Below, one piece after another: positions 1 to 9,183 of a DNA stretch of 64,000 nt; position 1 is the first letter of the stretch, and each line of letters opens with the position of its first letter. Below the pieces are notes generated by a model that saw only the letters and a list, made by a program, of their open reading frames with translations, did not search any database and was not told the DNA's origin. Location of the stretch: NCBI GenBank assembly GCA_947644645.1, contig CANSAF010000003.1, positions 47,758 to 111,757 of the forward strand, in the 5' to 3' direction. The translations under genes and the position numbers were made by a program. Source of the stretch: an uncultured Sporosarcina sp. (GTDB taxonomy: Bacteria > Bacillota > Bacilli > Bacillales_A > Planococcaceae).

Positions 1-252
1 AATTTCATTAAGCGCATTCAGGAATTAGGTTTTACTTTAAATGAAATTGATAAGCTTTTAGGCGTGGTAGATCGTGATGAAGCGAAATGCCGTGATATGT
101 ATGATTTTACTGTTTATAAGATTGAAGACATTCAACAGAAAATTCAAGGTCTCAAAAGAATCGAACAAATGCTTATCGACCTAAAAGAAAGATGTCCCGC
201 AAACAAAGATATTTATGAATGCCCTATTATTGAAACTTTACTAGAAGTTTAA
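1..252 (+). CDS. merR: Mercury-responsive MerR regulator, C-terminal part (5' end outside window)
   Basis: The open frame runs from the first base of the window, so only the last 83 residues are present. They contain the end of the DNA-binding region, the long dimerisation helix and the metal-binding segment. Three cysteines are arranged as in Hg(II)-MerR: one in AKCRDMYDF and two in [13 protein letters not shown]. MerR binds the mer promoter and twists it open when Hg(II) is coordinated by these cysteines. merA starts 17 bases downstream on the same strand. The promoter and operator must lie upstream of merR, outside the window. Confidence 0.93.
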   Translation, partial: NFIKRIQELGFTLNEIDKLLGVVDRDEAKCRDMYDFTVYKIEDIQQKIQGLKRIEQMLIDLKERCPANKDIYECPIIETLLEV

Positions 253-268
253 GGACGGAGGAATAGTA

Positions 269-1909
269 TTGAAAAGATATCGGATTAGCGTTCAAGGAAT
301 GACATGTAAGGGTTGTGAAGAGCATTTGGCTGTTGCGCTTCAAAATATAGGTGCAAAGCGTATTGAAGTTGATTTTCGCCGTGGGGAAGCTGTATTTGAA
401 CTTCAAAATGACGTAGAAGTTGAAATAGTTAAAAATGCGATTGCTGAAGCCAAATATCATCCAGGTGGAATTGAAGATTTACAAACACAAGTAAAAGTTG
501 ATTTAGGTTGCGAAGATGATTATGACTATATCATTATTGGTTCTGGTGCAGCAGCCTTTTCATCTGCCATTGAAGCTGTGGGTTACGGTGCTAAAGTTGC
601 AATGATTGAACGTGGAACGGTGGGAGGAACTTGCGTTAATATCGGATGTGTTCCGTCTAAGACCTTGTTAAGGGCAGGAGAAATCAATCATTCAGCAAAA
701 AATAATCCATTTACAGGATTACACACTACAACACAAAATGTTGATTTAGCCTTATTAGTACAACAAAAAAATGATTTAGTAAGTACACTTCGAAATGAAA
801 AATATGTGAATTTAATTGAAGATTACGATTTTGATTTAATAAAGGGTGACGCGAAATTTGTAAATGAAAGTACAGTTGAAGTGAATGGCAACCAAATAAC
901 TGCGAAACGATTTTTAATAGCTACAGGGGCATCACCATCCATTCCTAATATTCCCGGATTAGACGAAGTAGAGTATTTAACAAGCACTACGTTACTTGAA
1001 TTAAAGAAGGTTCCAAAGCGTCTCACGGTGCTTGGTTCTGGATATATCGGATTGGAATTAGGACAACTATTTCATAATTTAGGCGCAGAAGTAACTTTGA
1101 TACAAAGAAGCGAGCGTCTATTAAAAAAATACGAACCTGAAATTTCAGAAGCTATTACTCAGGTCTTAACAGAACAGGGAATTAATTTAGTTTCAGGAGC
1201 AGCCTATGAACGCGTAGAACAAGATGGAGACATTAAAAAAGTTCATGTAGAGATAAATGGTGAAAAGCGAATCATTGAAGCAGAACAATTGCTTGTAGCA
1301 ACAGGAAGAAAACCAAATACAGAATCTTTGAACTTACATGCAGCAGGTGTTGACGTTGGGTCTCGTAGTGAAATCGTCATTGATGAATATTCTAAAACTT
1401 CCAATTCCCAAATTTACGCAGCCGGAGATGTAACGCTTGGTCCCCAATTTGTTTATGTAGCTGCTTATCAAGGTGGACTTGCTGCGCGTAATGCAATCGG
1501 AGGACTAAATCAAAAGGTGAATTTAGAAGTTGTTCCAGGTGTTACGTTTACTAATCCTTCGATTGCAACTGTTGGTTTAACTGAACAGAAAGCAAAAGAA
1601 AAAGGTCTTGAGGTTAAAACGTCTGTCTTGCCGTTAGATGCCGTACCAAGGGCCCTTGTTAATCGGGAAACGACGGGTATTTTTAAATTAGTAGCAGATG
1701 CAAAAACATTAAAAGTGTTAGGGGTTCATATAGTTGCGGAAAACGCAGGAGAGGTTATCTATGCGGCAACATTAGCTGTAAAATTCGGATTGACAATAGA
1801 AGATCTACGAGAAACTCTTACTCCCTATTTAACAATGGCAGAAGGATTGAAATTAGCAGCCCTTACGTTTGATAAAGATGTATCCAAATTATCTTGTTGT
1901 GCTGGATAA
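269..1909 (+). CDS. merA: Mercuric reductase MerA
   Basis: Cytosolic flavoenzyme that reduces Hg(II) to volatile Hg(0) with NADPH. The 546-aa protein has one N-terminal heavy-metal domain (GMTCKGC, C13/C16), then an FAD/NAD disulfide oxidoreductase body with redox pair GTCVNIGC (C122/C127), and ends in the vicinal Cys pair C543/C544 that hands Hg(II) to the active site. A single metal domain is as in Tn501 MerA; several Bacillus MerA proteins carry two. The start is TTG at 269 behind GGACGGAGG. It follows merR directly. No merT, merP or merB is seen in the window. Confidence 0.97.
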   Translation: MKRYRISVQGMTCKGCEEHLAVALQNIGAKRIEVDFRRGEAVFELQNDVEVEIVKNAIAEAKYHPGGIEDLQTQVKVDLGCEDDYDYIIIGSGAAAFSSAIEAVGYGAKVAMIERGTVGGTCVNIGCVPSKTLLRAGEINHSAKNNPFTGLHTTTQNVDLALLVQQKNDLVSTLRNEKYVNLIEDYDFDLIKGDAKFVNESTVEVNGNQITAKRFLIATGASPSIPNIPGLDEVEYLTSTTLLELKKVPKRLTVLGSGYIGLELGQLFHNLGAEVTLIQRSERLLKKYEPEISEAITQVLTEQGINLVSGAAYERVEQDGDIKKVHVEINGEKRIIEAEQLLVATGRKPNTESLNLHAAGVDVGSRSEIVIDEYSKTSNSQIYAAGDVTLGPQFVYVAAYQGGLAARNAIGGLNQKVNLEVVPGVTFTNPSIATVGLTEQKAKEKGLEVKTSVLPLDAVPRALVNRETTGIFKLVADAKTLKVLGVHIVAENAGEVIYAATLAVKFGLTIEDLRETLTPYLTMAEGLKLAALTFDKDVSKLSCCAG

Positions 1910-1927
1910 CAATATTAATTTAAAAGT

Positions 1928-1964
1928 AGCCGGAATTCCTTAGAGAAAGGAATTCCGGCTTTTA
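1928..1964. terminator. Terminator between convergent merA and the arsenite permease gene
   Basis: A 14-bp perfect stem (arms 1928-1941 and 1947-1960) with a 5-base loop is followed by a short T run. Read on the minus strand it also ends in a T-rich stretch, so it probably serves both converging genes. Confidence 0.85.
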
Positions 1965-2086
1965 AAATCAATCTAAACCATTGATCTGTATATCACATCT
2001 CAGGATTTTACAAAGTGTATAAAATCCAAAGATATAGTTTCAAGAAAGGTATTGTCTGCTTTTTCTCGTATAGGAACCTAGGTCGT

Positions 2087-3049
2087 TCAGTCACGCAAAA
2101 CTAAATTAGGTATTAAACGTATATAAATAAGTGAACCTATAAGCTCCACGATTGTTTGGGTCACAATGATGGCCGCTACTAAAGTGTTCACTCCGTCAGG
2201 CAGAGCCAATGCAAGAGGAAGAACTACGAGCGAATTACGTATTGCTCCTCCAAATATAAGCGAGCGTCCAGTTTTAATATCAAGATTAAACAACCTAGCA
2301 AAGAATCGCGAAATTATGGGCATAATGATCATAAAGGCGATATATATAGGAATTACTTTTATTATTAAATTAATGTGGCCAGATAATTTCCCTATTTGAG
2401 ATGCTACAACAACAAAAAGTGTAAGAGCCATGAATGGAACAGGAAGCCATGCAGAACTATTTAATATTTTATCTACAGTAGATGCTTTTTTTGCGAATAA
2501 TTGTACGATGATAGCAATGCCCATTGGAATAACGATTAGCCCGAGAAATGCTTCGAAAAATGGACCGGCTTCCACTATTCCTATAGCTTCCCTTCCCATA
2601 AACAACCATAAGTACAAAGGTAACAAGAGCATCTGCGTTACGAAAAGAACAGGGGTTGCCATAAGTAAAAGCTTTTCATTTCCACGACCAAGAGATGTGA
2701 ACACAATGACATAATCAATACAAGGGGTCAGCAATACTAAATAAACCCCGAGTAATAATGGTGGATATTCTGGTAATAGCTTTGATAGAAGCCATACAAC
2801 AATGGGTACGGCTATATAGTTAACCGTTAATAAAGCTCCGAGAAAACGACGATTTCCGAACGATTTTTTCAAGGCTGCAAATGGAATCTGAGAAAACATA
2901 CTGTACATTAATATAGCAATAACTAAAGAAATCGTCACATCTAATCGTCCGGCGAAATCAGGCACGAATAATCCAAATCCAGCTGCTATCACTAGCACAA
3001 TAACATACAGTGATATTTGTTTTTCTTCTAATTGTTCTCTAGTCCACAT
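2087..3049 (-). CDS. ACR3/BASS-type arsenite permease
   Basis: Membrane protein of 320 aa with about ten hydrophobic segments, of the bile acid:sodium symporter superfamily to which ACR3 arsenite effluxers belong. Two features fit ACR3-like members: a Cys in the middle membrane helix (LLTPC, C110) and a membrane-embedded Glu near the C terminus (IVELIG, E302). It would extrude As(III) or Sb(III). It faces away from the arsR operon and converges on merA. The product is distinct from ArsB encoded next door, so the locus has two unrelated arsenite exporters. Substrate is inferred from family and context; other BASS transporters carry organic anions. Confidence 0.75.
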   Translation of the reverse strand: MWTREQLEEKQISLYVIVLVIAAGFGLFVPDFAGRLDVTISLVIAILMYSMFSQIPFAALKKSFGNRRFLGALLTVNYIAVPIVVWLLSKLLPEYPPLLLGVYLVLLTPCIDYVIVFTSLGRGNEKLLLMATPVLFVTQMLLLPLYLWLFMGREAIGIVEAGPFFEAFLGLIVIPMGIAIIVQLFAKKASTVDKILNSSAWLPVPFMALTLFVVVASQIGKLSGHINLIIKVIPIYIAFMIIMPIISRFFARLFNLDIKTGRSLIFGGAIRNSLVVLPLALALPDGVNTLVAAIIVTQTIVELIGSLIYIRLIPNLVLRD

Positions 3050-3402
3050 TAAAAATTATTCTCCTTTTGTTTTATAAATATCCCCAAGATAACTTAGTCG
3101 ATTTCATATAATTAGAGAGTGGGGATTAAATGTAGAGTTGAAGTGGAAGTATCTCTCCAACATTTCGAAATAAGTAAGTGATGCAACTGTGAGGCTGGAT
3201 GAGGAACCCTAATGTCTACTATACCTCAACATTGCCTTTTTGACATGCAAGTATTATACGACAATACGACTTCCAACTATTCAAAAGGACTGTCATTAAG
3301 CAGCGCTATAATTTTTGAAAAAGAATTTCATAGGAAATGATAAACACACTTGCATATATAAGCATATGATTATATACTGATGATGAAGTGGAGGGATGAT
3401 AC
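3050..3402. other. Divergent intergenic region between arsenite permease and arsR
   Basis: This 353-base gap holds the arsR promoter/operator (annotated separately) and a probable promoter for the leftward permease gene, with a TATAAT on the minus strand at 3253-3258. That implies a leader of about 200 bases before the permease start. I see no gene and no riboswitch I recognise. An imperfect palindrome, AAGT..ACTT, surrounds the minus-strand -10 (about 3249-3272) and may be a further ArsR site. Confidence 0.5.
3350..3378 (+). promoter_or_regulatory. arsR promoter with overlapping ArsR operator
   Basis: A TTGCAT -35 (3350-3355), 17-base spacer and TATACT -10 (3373-3378) are covered by the AT-rich sequence at 3355-3376 (core TATAAGCATATGATTATA). 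Nearly the same 22 bases recur before arsD at 5553-5574 with two substitutions. That recurrence is the main evidence that this is the ArsR binding site. Confidence 0.75.
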
Positions 3403-3750
3403 ATGAATACAACAGCAACAATTGATCTGCAACGAGCATCACAACTATTAAAATTGCTCGGAGATCCGACACGTTTGACGATGATGAAGTTACTCAAGTC
3501 ACATGAATGCTGTGTGTGTGAATTTGTTGAGATTTTTAAAATGAGTCAGCCGGCGATTAGCCAGCATTTGCGTAAACTTAGAGATATTGAGTTGGTTAAA
3601 GAAGAACGCAGAGGTCAATGGATTTTCTTTTCGATTAATGAAAATCATGAAGATTATCCGTTTATTAAAAGCATCCTTGAACATCTTCCTGAACAGAATG
3701 AATCAATCGCTGAACTGGAGGCACAAGGACTTCGAGTTTGTTGTCAATAA
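3403..3750 (+). CDS. arsR: Arsenical resistance repressor ArsR
   Basis: A 115-aa winged-helix repressor of the ArsR/SmtB family. It leaves DNA when As(III) or Sb(III) binds. The metalloid site is the cluster HECCVCE (C36, C37, C39) in the first recognition-domain helix, followed by the helix-turn-helix MSQPAISQHLRKLR. A second Cys pair sits at the very C terminus (C113/C114). It is the first gene of the arsR-arsB-arsC unit and probably autoregulates through the operator just upstream; the same operator before arsD suggests it also controls the second ars unit. Confidence 0.95.
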   Translation: MNTTATIDLQRASQLLKLLGDPTRLTMMKLLKSHECCVCEFVEIFKMSQPAISQHLRKLRDIELVKEERRGQWIFFSINENHEDYPFIKSILEHLPEQNESIAELEAQGLRVCCQ

Positions 3751-3765
3751 GGAGGAGAAAGTACG

Positions 3766-5064
3766 TTGGTTTCAGTTATCACCGCATCATTAATTTTCAT
3801 AATTACACTTATTTTTGTCATTTGGCAACCTAGAAACTTATCAATTGGATGGTCTGCATGTATTGGTGCCGTAATCGCTTTGATAGTAGGCGTAGTTAAT
3901 TTTCAGGATGTCATAGATGTAACGGGGATTGTATGGAATGCAACGCTTGCTTTTGTTGCAATCATTATTATTTCATTAATCTTAGACGAAATTGGATTTT
4001 TCGAATGGTCTGCCCTTCATATGGCTAGATTGGCTAAAGGCAGTGGGATTCGGATGTTCGTTTATGTCAGTCTTTTAGGTGCAGTCGTTGCTGCTTTATT
4101 TGCAAACGATGGTGCTGCCTTAATCCTAACGCCAATTGTTTTGGCAATGGTACGAAATTTGAATTTCAGTGAAAAGATGATTTTTCCATTCATCATTGCC
4201 AGTGGTTTTATTGCAGATACGACTTCGTTGCCATTAGTTGTGAGTAACTTGGTCAATATTGTATCAGCAGACTTTTTCGGCATCGGATTTGTTGAGTATG
4301 CATCTCGGATGATAGTTCCCAATTTATTTGCTTTAGTTGCGAGTATTTTAGTACTGTTTTTATTCTTCCGTAAGGATATCCCGAAAGACTATAAAGTATC
4401 AGATCTAAAAGAACCGAAGGATGCTATTAAAGATATAAAGTTGTTTCGACTAGCTTGGGTAATTTTAGGCGTGTTACTCGTGGGCTATTTCTCTAGTGAA
4501 TTTACAGGATTGCCTGTATCTATTATTGCTGGGATTACAGCCATCTTCTTTATGCTTATGGCACAAAGAAGTCCCGCTGTTCACACGAAGCAAGTAATTA
4601 AAGGTGCACCTTGGGCTATTGTTTTCTTCTCTGTCGGCATGTATGTAGTCGTTTATGGCTTGCGCAATGCGGGTTTGACAAGTGTGTTGGCAGATGTCAT
4701 TCAAATGGCAGCCAATCAAGGGCTCTTTGTAGCGACGATTTCGATGGGCTTTATCGCGGCAATCTTATCATCCATTATGAATAATATGCCTACTGTTATG
4801 ATTAACGCTTTAGCCATATCAGAAACAACTACAACAGGACCGATTCGCGAAGCTCTAATTTATGCAAATGTCATTGGGTCGGATTTAGGTCCAAAAATCA
4901 CACCAATCGGTTCCTTGGCCACTTTATTGTGGTTGCATGTACTGTCTCAAAAAGATGTGAAAATCTCATGGGGTAGCTATTTTAAAATCGGTATCATCTT
5001 AACAGTTCCTACACTCCTGATTACACTAATCGGGCTGTATGTATGGCTGTCATTCATACAATAA
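3766..5064 (+). CDS. arsB: Arsenite efflux pump ArsB
   Basis: Integral membrane protein of 432 aa in the ArsB/NhaD family, the usual length of ArsB, with about 12 membrane segments. It exports As(III)/Sb(III) alone or energised by ArsA. Family landmarks include the [17 protein letters not shown] stretch near residue 110 and the [16 protein letters not shown] stretch near residue 340. The start is TTG at 3766 behind GGAGGAG, 15 bases after arsR. Because arsA and arsD are present, an ATP-driven ArsAB pump is likely. Confidence 0.95.
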   Translation: MVSVITASLIFIITLIFVIWQPRNLSIGWSACIGAVIALIVGVVNFQDVIDVTGIVWNATLAFVAIIIISLILDEIGFFEWSALHMARLAKGSGIRMFVYVSLLGAVVAALFANDGAALILTPIVLAMVRNLNFSEKMIFPFIIASGFIADTTSLPLVVSNLVNIVSADFFGIGFVEYASRMIVPNLFALVASILVLFLFFRKDIPKDYKVSDLKEPKDAIKDIKLFRLAWVILGVLLVGYFSSEFTGLPVSIIAGITAIFFMLMAQRSPAVHTKQVIKGAPWAIVFFSVGMYVVVYGLRNAGLTSVLADVIQMAANQGLFVATISMGFIAAILSSIMNNMPTVMINALAISETTTTGPIREALIYANVIGSDLGPKITPIGSLATLLWLHVLSQKDVKISWGSYFKIGIILTVPTLLITLIGLYVWLSFIQ

Positions 5065-5087
5065 AACACAAAAAGGAGATTTTTACT

Positions 5088-5507
5088 ATGTCGAAAAAAA
5101 CACTCTATTTCTTATGTACAGGTAACTCATGTCGCAGTCAAATGGCTGAAGGCTGGGGTAAAAAGTATCTCGGAGAAGAATGGCAAGTTCTTAGTGCGGG
5201 AATTGAAGCACACGGCGTCAATCCAAGTGCTGTTAAAGCGATGAATGAGGCTGGAGTCGATATTTCGAATCAAACTTCGGATATTATTGATCCACAAATC
5301 TTAAATAATGCAGATTTTGTTGTCACGCTTTGTGGAGATGCTGCTGACAAGTGTCCGATGACACCACCTCATGTCAAACGTGATCATTGGGGATTTGATG
5401 ATCCTGCTAAGGCAGAAGGAACAGATGAAGAGAAATGGGCGTTTTTCCAGCGTGTACGCGATGAAATCGGATCAAGGATTGAACGCTTCGCTAAAACTGG
5501 TGAATAA
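5088..5507 (+). CDS. arsC: Thioredoxin-coupled arsenate reductase ArsC
   Basis: Reduces As(V) to As(III) for export. The 139-aa protein has the low-molecular-weight phosphatase P-loop CTGNSCRS (C10, C15, R16) and the downstream pair C82/C89 in LCGDAADKC. This triple-Cys relay (10, 82, 89) is that of the staphylococcal/Bacillus thioredoxin-dependent class. The ATG at 5088 behind AAAAGGAGA is preferred over an upstream GTG at 5043 that overlaps arsB. A dedicated thioredoxin reductase gene lies downstream. Confidence 0.96.
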   Translation: MSKKTLYFLCTGNSCRSQMAEGWGKKYLGEEWQVLSAGIEAHGVNPSAVKAMNEAGVDISNQTSDIIDPQILNNADFVVTLCGDAADKCPMTPPHVKRDHWGFDDPAKAEGTDEEKWAFFQRVRDEIGSRIERFAKTGE

Positions 5508-5516
5508 ATAAATTAG

Positions 5517-5543
5517 GCCGTGGATTCATCCCACGGCTATTCT
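5517..5543 (+). terminator. Hairpin between arsC and arsD
   Basis: GCCGTGG (5517-5523) pairs with CCACGGC (5531-5537) across a 7-base loop, followed by a broken T-rich tail. It is a moderate terminator separating arsRBC from the arsD promoter. Confidence 0.65.
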
Positions 5544-5552
5544 TATATTAAG

Positions 5553-5574
5553 TATATAAGGATATGATTATGTA
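5553..5574 (+). promoter_or_regulatory. Second ArsR operator, upstream of arsD
   Basis: It matches the arsR operator at 20 of 22 positions (core TATAAGGATATGATTATG). It lies 22 bases before the arsD start and just downstream of the arsC terminator. This supports a second arsenic-regulated promoter driving arsD-arsA and the genes that follow. Confidence 0.7.
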
Positions 5575-5595
5575 TTAATGAAGGAGATGTTGATA

Positions 5596-5955
5596 ATGAA
5601 AAAGATCGAAATATTTGATCCTGCAATGTGTTGTTCAACTGGTGTCTGCGGACCAGGTGTTGATCCAGAATTAACGCGTGTCGCATCGGCTGTTTATTCA
5701 CTTGAACAAAAGAAATTTGATATTACTCGCTATAATCTTGGGAATGATCCAGGGGCATTTGTAGACAATGAAGTAGTAAATAAAGTACTTCTTGAAAAAG
5801 GTCCAGATGCTCTTCCTTTGATACTTGTTAATAATGAGGTTGTAAAGGTGGGTGCCTATCCGACAAACGAAGAGTTAGCAGAATGGCTTAATGTAAAGAC
5901 AGCTGAACTTCAGGAAAAACCACGCGTACGTGTTTCAGTCAAGTTTGATAAATAA
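5596..5955 (+). CDS. arsD: Arsenic metallochaperone ArsD
   Basis: A 119-aa cytosolic chaperone that hands As(III) to ArsA and raises its affinity. The essential As(III) site C12-C13-C18 (MCCSTGVC) is intact. The extra C-terminal Cys pairs of the E. coli R773 protein are missing, as in many ArsD proteins. The ATG at 5596 is chosen because AAGGAGATG lies at the right distance; an in-frame ATG at 5578 falls upstream of that site. arsA follows after 12 bases. Confidence 0.95.
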   Translation: MKKIEIFDPAMCCSTGVCGPGVDPELTRVASAVYSLEQKKFDITRYNLGNDPGAFVDNEVVNKVLLEKGPDALPLILVNNEVVKVGAYPTNEELAEWLNVKTAELQEKPRVRVSVKFDK

Positions 5956-5967
5956 GGGGGAATAACC

Positions 5968-7740
5968 ATGTATCCATTATTCAATCCAAACAAAACCGTA
6001 CTAACTCCATTTTTGTTTTTTACCGGAAAAGGTGGTGTTGGTAAGACATCAACGGCCTGTGCGACAGCGGTTTCTCTTGCCGATCAAGGAAAAAAAGTAC
6101 TTTTAGTAAGTACCGATCCTGCTTCAAATTTACAAGATGTTCTCGATGTAGAATTGACGAATGATCCAATAGCTATTCCAAGTGTAAAAAATTTATTTGC
6201 TTGCAATATTGACCCGGAAGCATCAGCGAAAACATACCGTGAAAAGGTTGTCGGTCCTTATCGGGGTAAGTTGCCGGATGCTGTTCTCACAACTATGGAA
6301 GAACAGTTATCTGGTGCTTGCACAGTTGAAATTGCTGCATTTGATGAGTTTTCTCATCTGTTAACCGATGAAGATGTGTTAAATCAATATGATCATGTAT
6401 TGTTTGACACTGCGCCGACTGGGCACACACTACGTTTGTTACAATTACCAACAGCGTGGACCGGATTTTTAGAAGAAAGTACACACGGTGCTTCCTGTTT
6501 AGGTCCATTGTCAGGTCTTGGAGAGAAAAAAGAGTTGTATGCGAAAGCAGTCGAGTCACTATCTAATCCAGAAAAAACGACGTTAATTTTGGTTTCCCGT
6601 CCGGATATATCTTCTTTAGTTGAAGCGAATCGGGCCTACTCTGAGCTGAAAGATATCGGTATTAAAAATCAGCTACTTATTATAAACGGGCTTCTTCAAA
6701 CTCATCGGCCTGATGATGACGTGTCAAAAGCGTTTTATGAGCGACAACGCAACGCACTGAAAGAAACGCCTGAAGCTTTAAAGCAGGTTGTGACGTTCTC
6801 TCTTCCATTCGTTTCATATTCATTAACGGGAGTTGATAACCTCCGGCACTTATTTAGTTCTTACACGATTACTGAATTTGTAAATGACAGCCTCGGAAAA
6901 GAAGCTATTCAGCTTCCAGGCTTAAACAAAGTAATTGATGATTTTTCATCGAAAAACATACGTGTAATCTTCACAATGGGTAAAGGTGGGGTTGGTAAAA
7001 CATCCATTGCATCTGCAATTGCGGTTGGCCTTTCTGAGAAAGGTCATCGCGTTCATTTGACTACAACAGACCCAGCAGCTCATCTTGCGTACACATTTGA
7101 AGATAGTGCTTTGAAAGAGAATCTGACGATTAGCAGTATTAATCCAGAGGTTGAAGTCGAAAAGTACCAGCAGGAGGTGCTTTCTACGGCAGGGGAAGGG
7201 CTGGATGAAGAAGGTCTAGCGTATTTGAAAGAAGATCTAGAATCACCATGTACAGAAGAAATTGCTTTGTTCAGAGCCTTTGCAGAAGTAGTTGAGAAGT
7301 CGGAAAATGAAATTGTTGTAATTGATACAGCACCGACCGGCCACACATTGTTATTGCTTGATTCAACGGAAGCGTATCACAAAGAAATGAGCCGTTCGAC
7401 TGGTGATGTACCAGAAAGTGTGAAGAAGCTTCTTCCACGTTTGCGAAATCCAGAAGAAACTGGAGTGGTTATTGTTGCATTGGCTGAGGCCACACCGGTT
7501 TTAGAAGCCGCTCGATTACAGGAAGACCTCAAACGTGCAAAGATTGATCCGAAATGGTGGGTCATCAATCAAAGCCTGTACGCAACGGATACTACAGATC
7601 CCATTTTGAAAGGGCGTGCAGTTTCTGAAATAGAGTGGATTAAAAAAGTGAAAGAAGACTTAGCACCACAGTGTGCAGTAATCCCATGGTTGCATGAAGA
7701 GAAAATTGGTTACGACAAATTGAAAGAATTTATTCTATAA
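5968..7740 (+). CDS. arsA: Arsenite-stimulated ATPase ArsA
   Basis: Soluble ATPase that drives ArsB. The 590-aa protein is the classic tandem duplication. The first half has Walker A GKGGVGKT at about residue 20 and DTAPTGHTLR near 148; the second half has GKGGVGKT from about residue 339 and a second DTAPTGHT. Cysteines that bind As(III) in ArsA are present: C118 (GACTVE), C177 (GASCLGP) and C428 (SPCTEE). It stands between arsD and the thioredoxin reductase gene, and the five genes from arsD to 9462 are closely spaced in one direction. Confidence 0.96.
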   Translation: MYPLFNPNKTVLTPFLFFTGKGGVGKTSTACATAVSLADQGKKVLLVSTDPASNLQDVLDVELTNDPIAIPSVKNLFACNIDPEASAKTYREKVVGPYRGKLPDAVLTTMEEQLSGACTVEIAAFDEFSHLLTDEDVLNQYDHVLFDTAPTGHTLRLLQLPTAWTGFLEESTHGASCLGPLSGLGEKKELYAKAVESLSNPEKTTLILVSRPDISSLVEANRAYSELKDIGIKNQLLIINGLLQTHRPDDDVSKAFYERQRNALKETPEALKQVVTFSLPFVSYSLTGVDNLRHLFSSYTITEFVNDSLGKEAIQLPGLNKVIDDFSSKNIRVIFTMGKGGVGKTSIASAIAVGLSEKGHRVHLTTTDPAAHLAYTFEDSALKENLTISSINPEVEVEKYQQEVLSTAGEGLDEEGLAYLKEDLESPCTEEIALFRAFAEVVEKSENEIVVIDTAPTGHTLLLLDSTEAYHKEMSRSTGDVPESVKKLLPRLRNPEETGVVIVALAEATPVLEAARLQEDLKRAKIDPKWWVINQSLYATDTTDPILKGRAVSEIEWIKKVKEDLAPQCAVIPWLHEEKIGYDKLKEFIL

Positions 7741-7758
7741 AAATTTGGAGGTAAACTC

Positions 7759-8703
7759 ATGCATAAAGTAGTAATTTTAGGAACTGGACCTGCGGGTTTA
7801 ACGGCAGCAATTTATCTTGCAAGAGCTAATATGAACCCTATTGTAATTGAAGGTGACCAACCTGGAGGACAGTTAACATTAACAACAGAAGTTGAAAACT
7901 TTCCAGGCTTTATAGATGGTATTACGGGACCTGAACTAATGGATAATATGAGAAAGCAAGCAGAGCGCTTTGGAGCTGAATTTATAAGAGGATGGGTAAC
8001 GGATGTAGATTTATCTCAAAAGCCAATCAAGCTTCAAATTAATGGTATTGGAGAAATTGCCACAGAATCACTGATCCTTTCAACCGGAGCAGCAGCAAAA
8101 CTTCTTCAAATTCCAGGTGAAAAAAAATACATTGGTTCAGGTGTAAGTACTTGTGCAACTTGTGATGGATTTTTCTACCGAGGTAAAAAAGTGATCGTTA
8201 TTGGAGGTGGAGACTCCGCGATGGAAGAGGCAAATTTCCTCACTAAATTTGCTTCTGAGGTAGTGATCGTCCATCGTCGTGACGAATTACGGGCTTCAAA
8301 GATTATGCAAGACCGAGCTAGACAAAATCCGAAAATTACTTGGGCATTAAATAAGACTCCTGTTGAAGTAATCGGGGACGGTATAAAAATAAATGGTTTG
8401 AAAGTGAAAGATAATGATACTGGTGAAGAAGAGATGATTGAGGCAGATGGGATTTTTGTAGCAATCGGACATACACCAAATACGGATTTCTTAAAAGGAC
8501 AAATCGAAACAGATGAGGTTGGTTATATTCAAGTAAAGCCTGGAAAAACAGAAACTACTATACCAGGTGTCTACGCATGTGGTGATGTCCAAGATAATAA
8601 ATATCGCCAAGCAATTACTGCAGCGGGTACAGGATGTATGGCAGCTCTAGATGTAGAAAGATACTTAGAAGGTTCTGCAAGTCACGATTGGAGCCAAAAC
8701 TAA
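7759..8703 (+). CDS. Thioredoxin reductase-like flavoprotein of the ars operon
   Basis: A 314-aa NADPH-dependent FAD protein with [10 protein letters not shown] at the N terminus, the redox pair CATC (C132/C135), an NADPH Rossmann motif GGGDSAMEEA and the C-terminal CGDVQD flavin motif. It is a full-length TrxB-type enzyme, separate from the housekeeping TrxB at 52471-53421. Its position suggests it regenerates thioredoxin for the thioredoxin-dependent ArsC. No thioredoxin gene accompanies it, so it must use a chromosomal one or reduce another partner. Confidence 0.9.
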   Translation: MHKVVILGTGPAGLTAAIYLARANMNPIVIEGDQPGGQLTLTTEVENFPGFIDGITGPELMDNMRKQAERFGAEFIRGWVTDVDLSQKPIKLQINGIGEIATESLILSTGAAAKLLQIPGEKKYIGSGVSTCATCDGFFYRGKKVIVIGGGDSAMEEANFLTKFASEVVIVHRRDELRASKIMQDRARQNPKITWALNKTPVEVIGDGIKINGLKVKDNDTGEEEMIEADGIFVAIGHTPNTDFLKGQIETDEVGYIQVKPGKTETTIPGVYACGDVQDNKYRQAITAAGTGCMAALDVERYLEGSASHDWSQN

Positions 8704-8723
8704 CCATGAAAGGCGGAAAAAAT

Positions 8724-9152
8724 GTGAGCGAAAATTATCAGGAATTAGTAAAAAATAAGATTTTTATTGGCGGTGCGGGCGAAGTAAAAGAAGCTATAGA
8801 AAACGAAGGTATTGAAGTGGTTATTGATCTGCGAGCAGAAATACTGGAAGGCAACTTTGATTTTCACCGTGTTCACAGTCCGATTGTTGATGATTCCGAT
8901 GAACATCAGGACGATTCTGTAAAGAACGCGATTGACCGAGTAGTGGAGGCATACAATGCGGACCGAAAAGTTTATTTTCATTGTGCGGGGGGAAGTAACC
9001 GAACCGGTACAGTGGCGATTGGTACACTCTTAGCTTTGGGTGCAGCCAAAACGATTGAAGAGGCTGAGAACAAAGCCATGACGGTTCGTCCTAAAATAAA
9101 CGTGAAACCCCAATTAAAAGAATCATTAAAAAGAATATTCCCAGATGCCTAG
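8724..9152 (+). CDS. CX5R dual-specificity-type phosphatase in the ars operon
   Basis: A 142-aa cysteine phosphatase of the protein tyrosine/dual-specificity fold. The P-loop HCAGGSNRTG gives C87 and R93, and a candidate general-acid region is the Asp-rich VDDSDEHQDD upstream. The start is probably GTG at 8724, seven bases after AGGCGG; an ATG at 8706 is in frame but has no ribosome site. It is the fourth gene of the arsD unit. Its role is unknown: it may reduce arsenate as eukaryotic CX5R arsenate reductases do, or dephosphorylate a protein. Family assignment is firm, function is not. Confidence 0.8.
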   Translation: MSENYQELVKNKIFIGGAGEVKEAIENEGIEVVIDLRAEILEGNFDFHRVHSPIVDDSDEHQDDSVKNAIDRVVEAYNADRKVYFHCAGGSNRTGTVAIGTLLALGAAKTIEEAENKAMTVRPKINVKPQLKESLKRIFPDA

Positions 9153-9183
9153 GCATTTGATTGGAAAAGAAGGAGAGAACATT

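Noticed and set aside
2166-2714. Two rightward frames opposite the arsenite permease gene
   Set aside because: Both are shadows of a well-supported membrane protein gene; the antisense frames lack ribosome sites.
3050-3402. Riboswitch or T-box in the leader of the arsenite permease gene
   Set aside because: The roughly 200-base leader shows no recognisable T-box, SAM or other consensus and no terminator hairpin.
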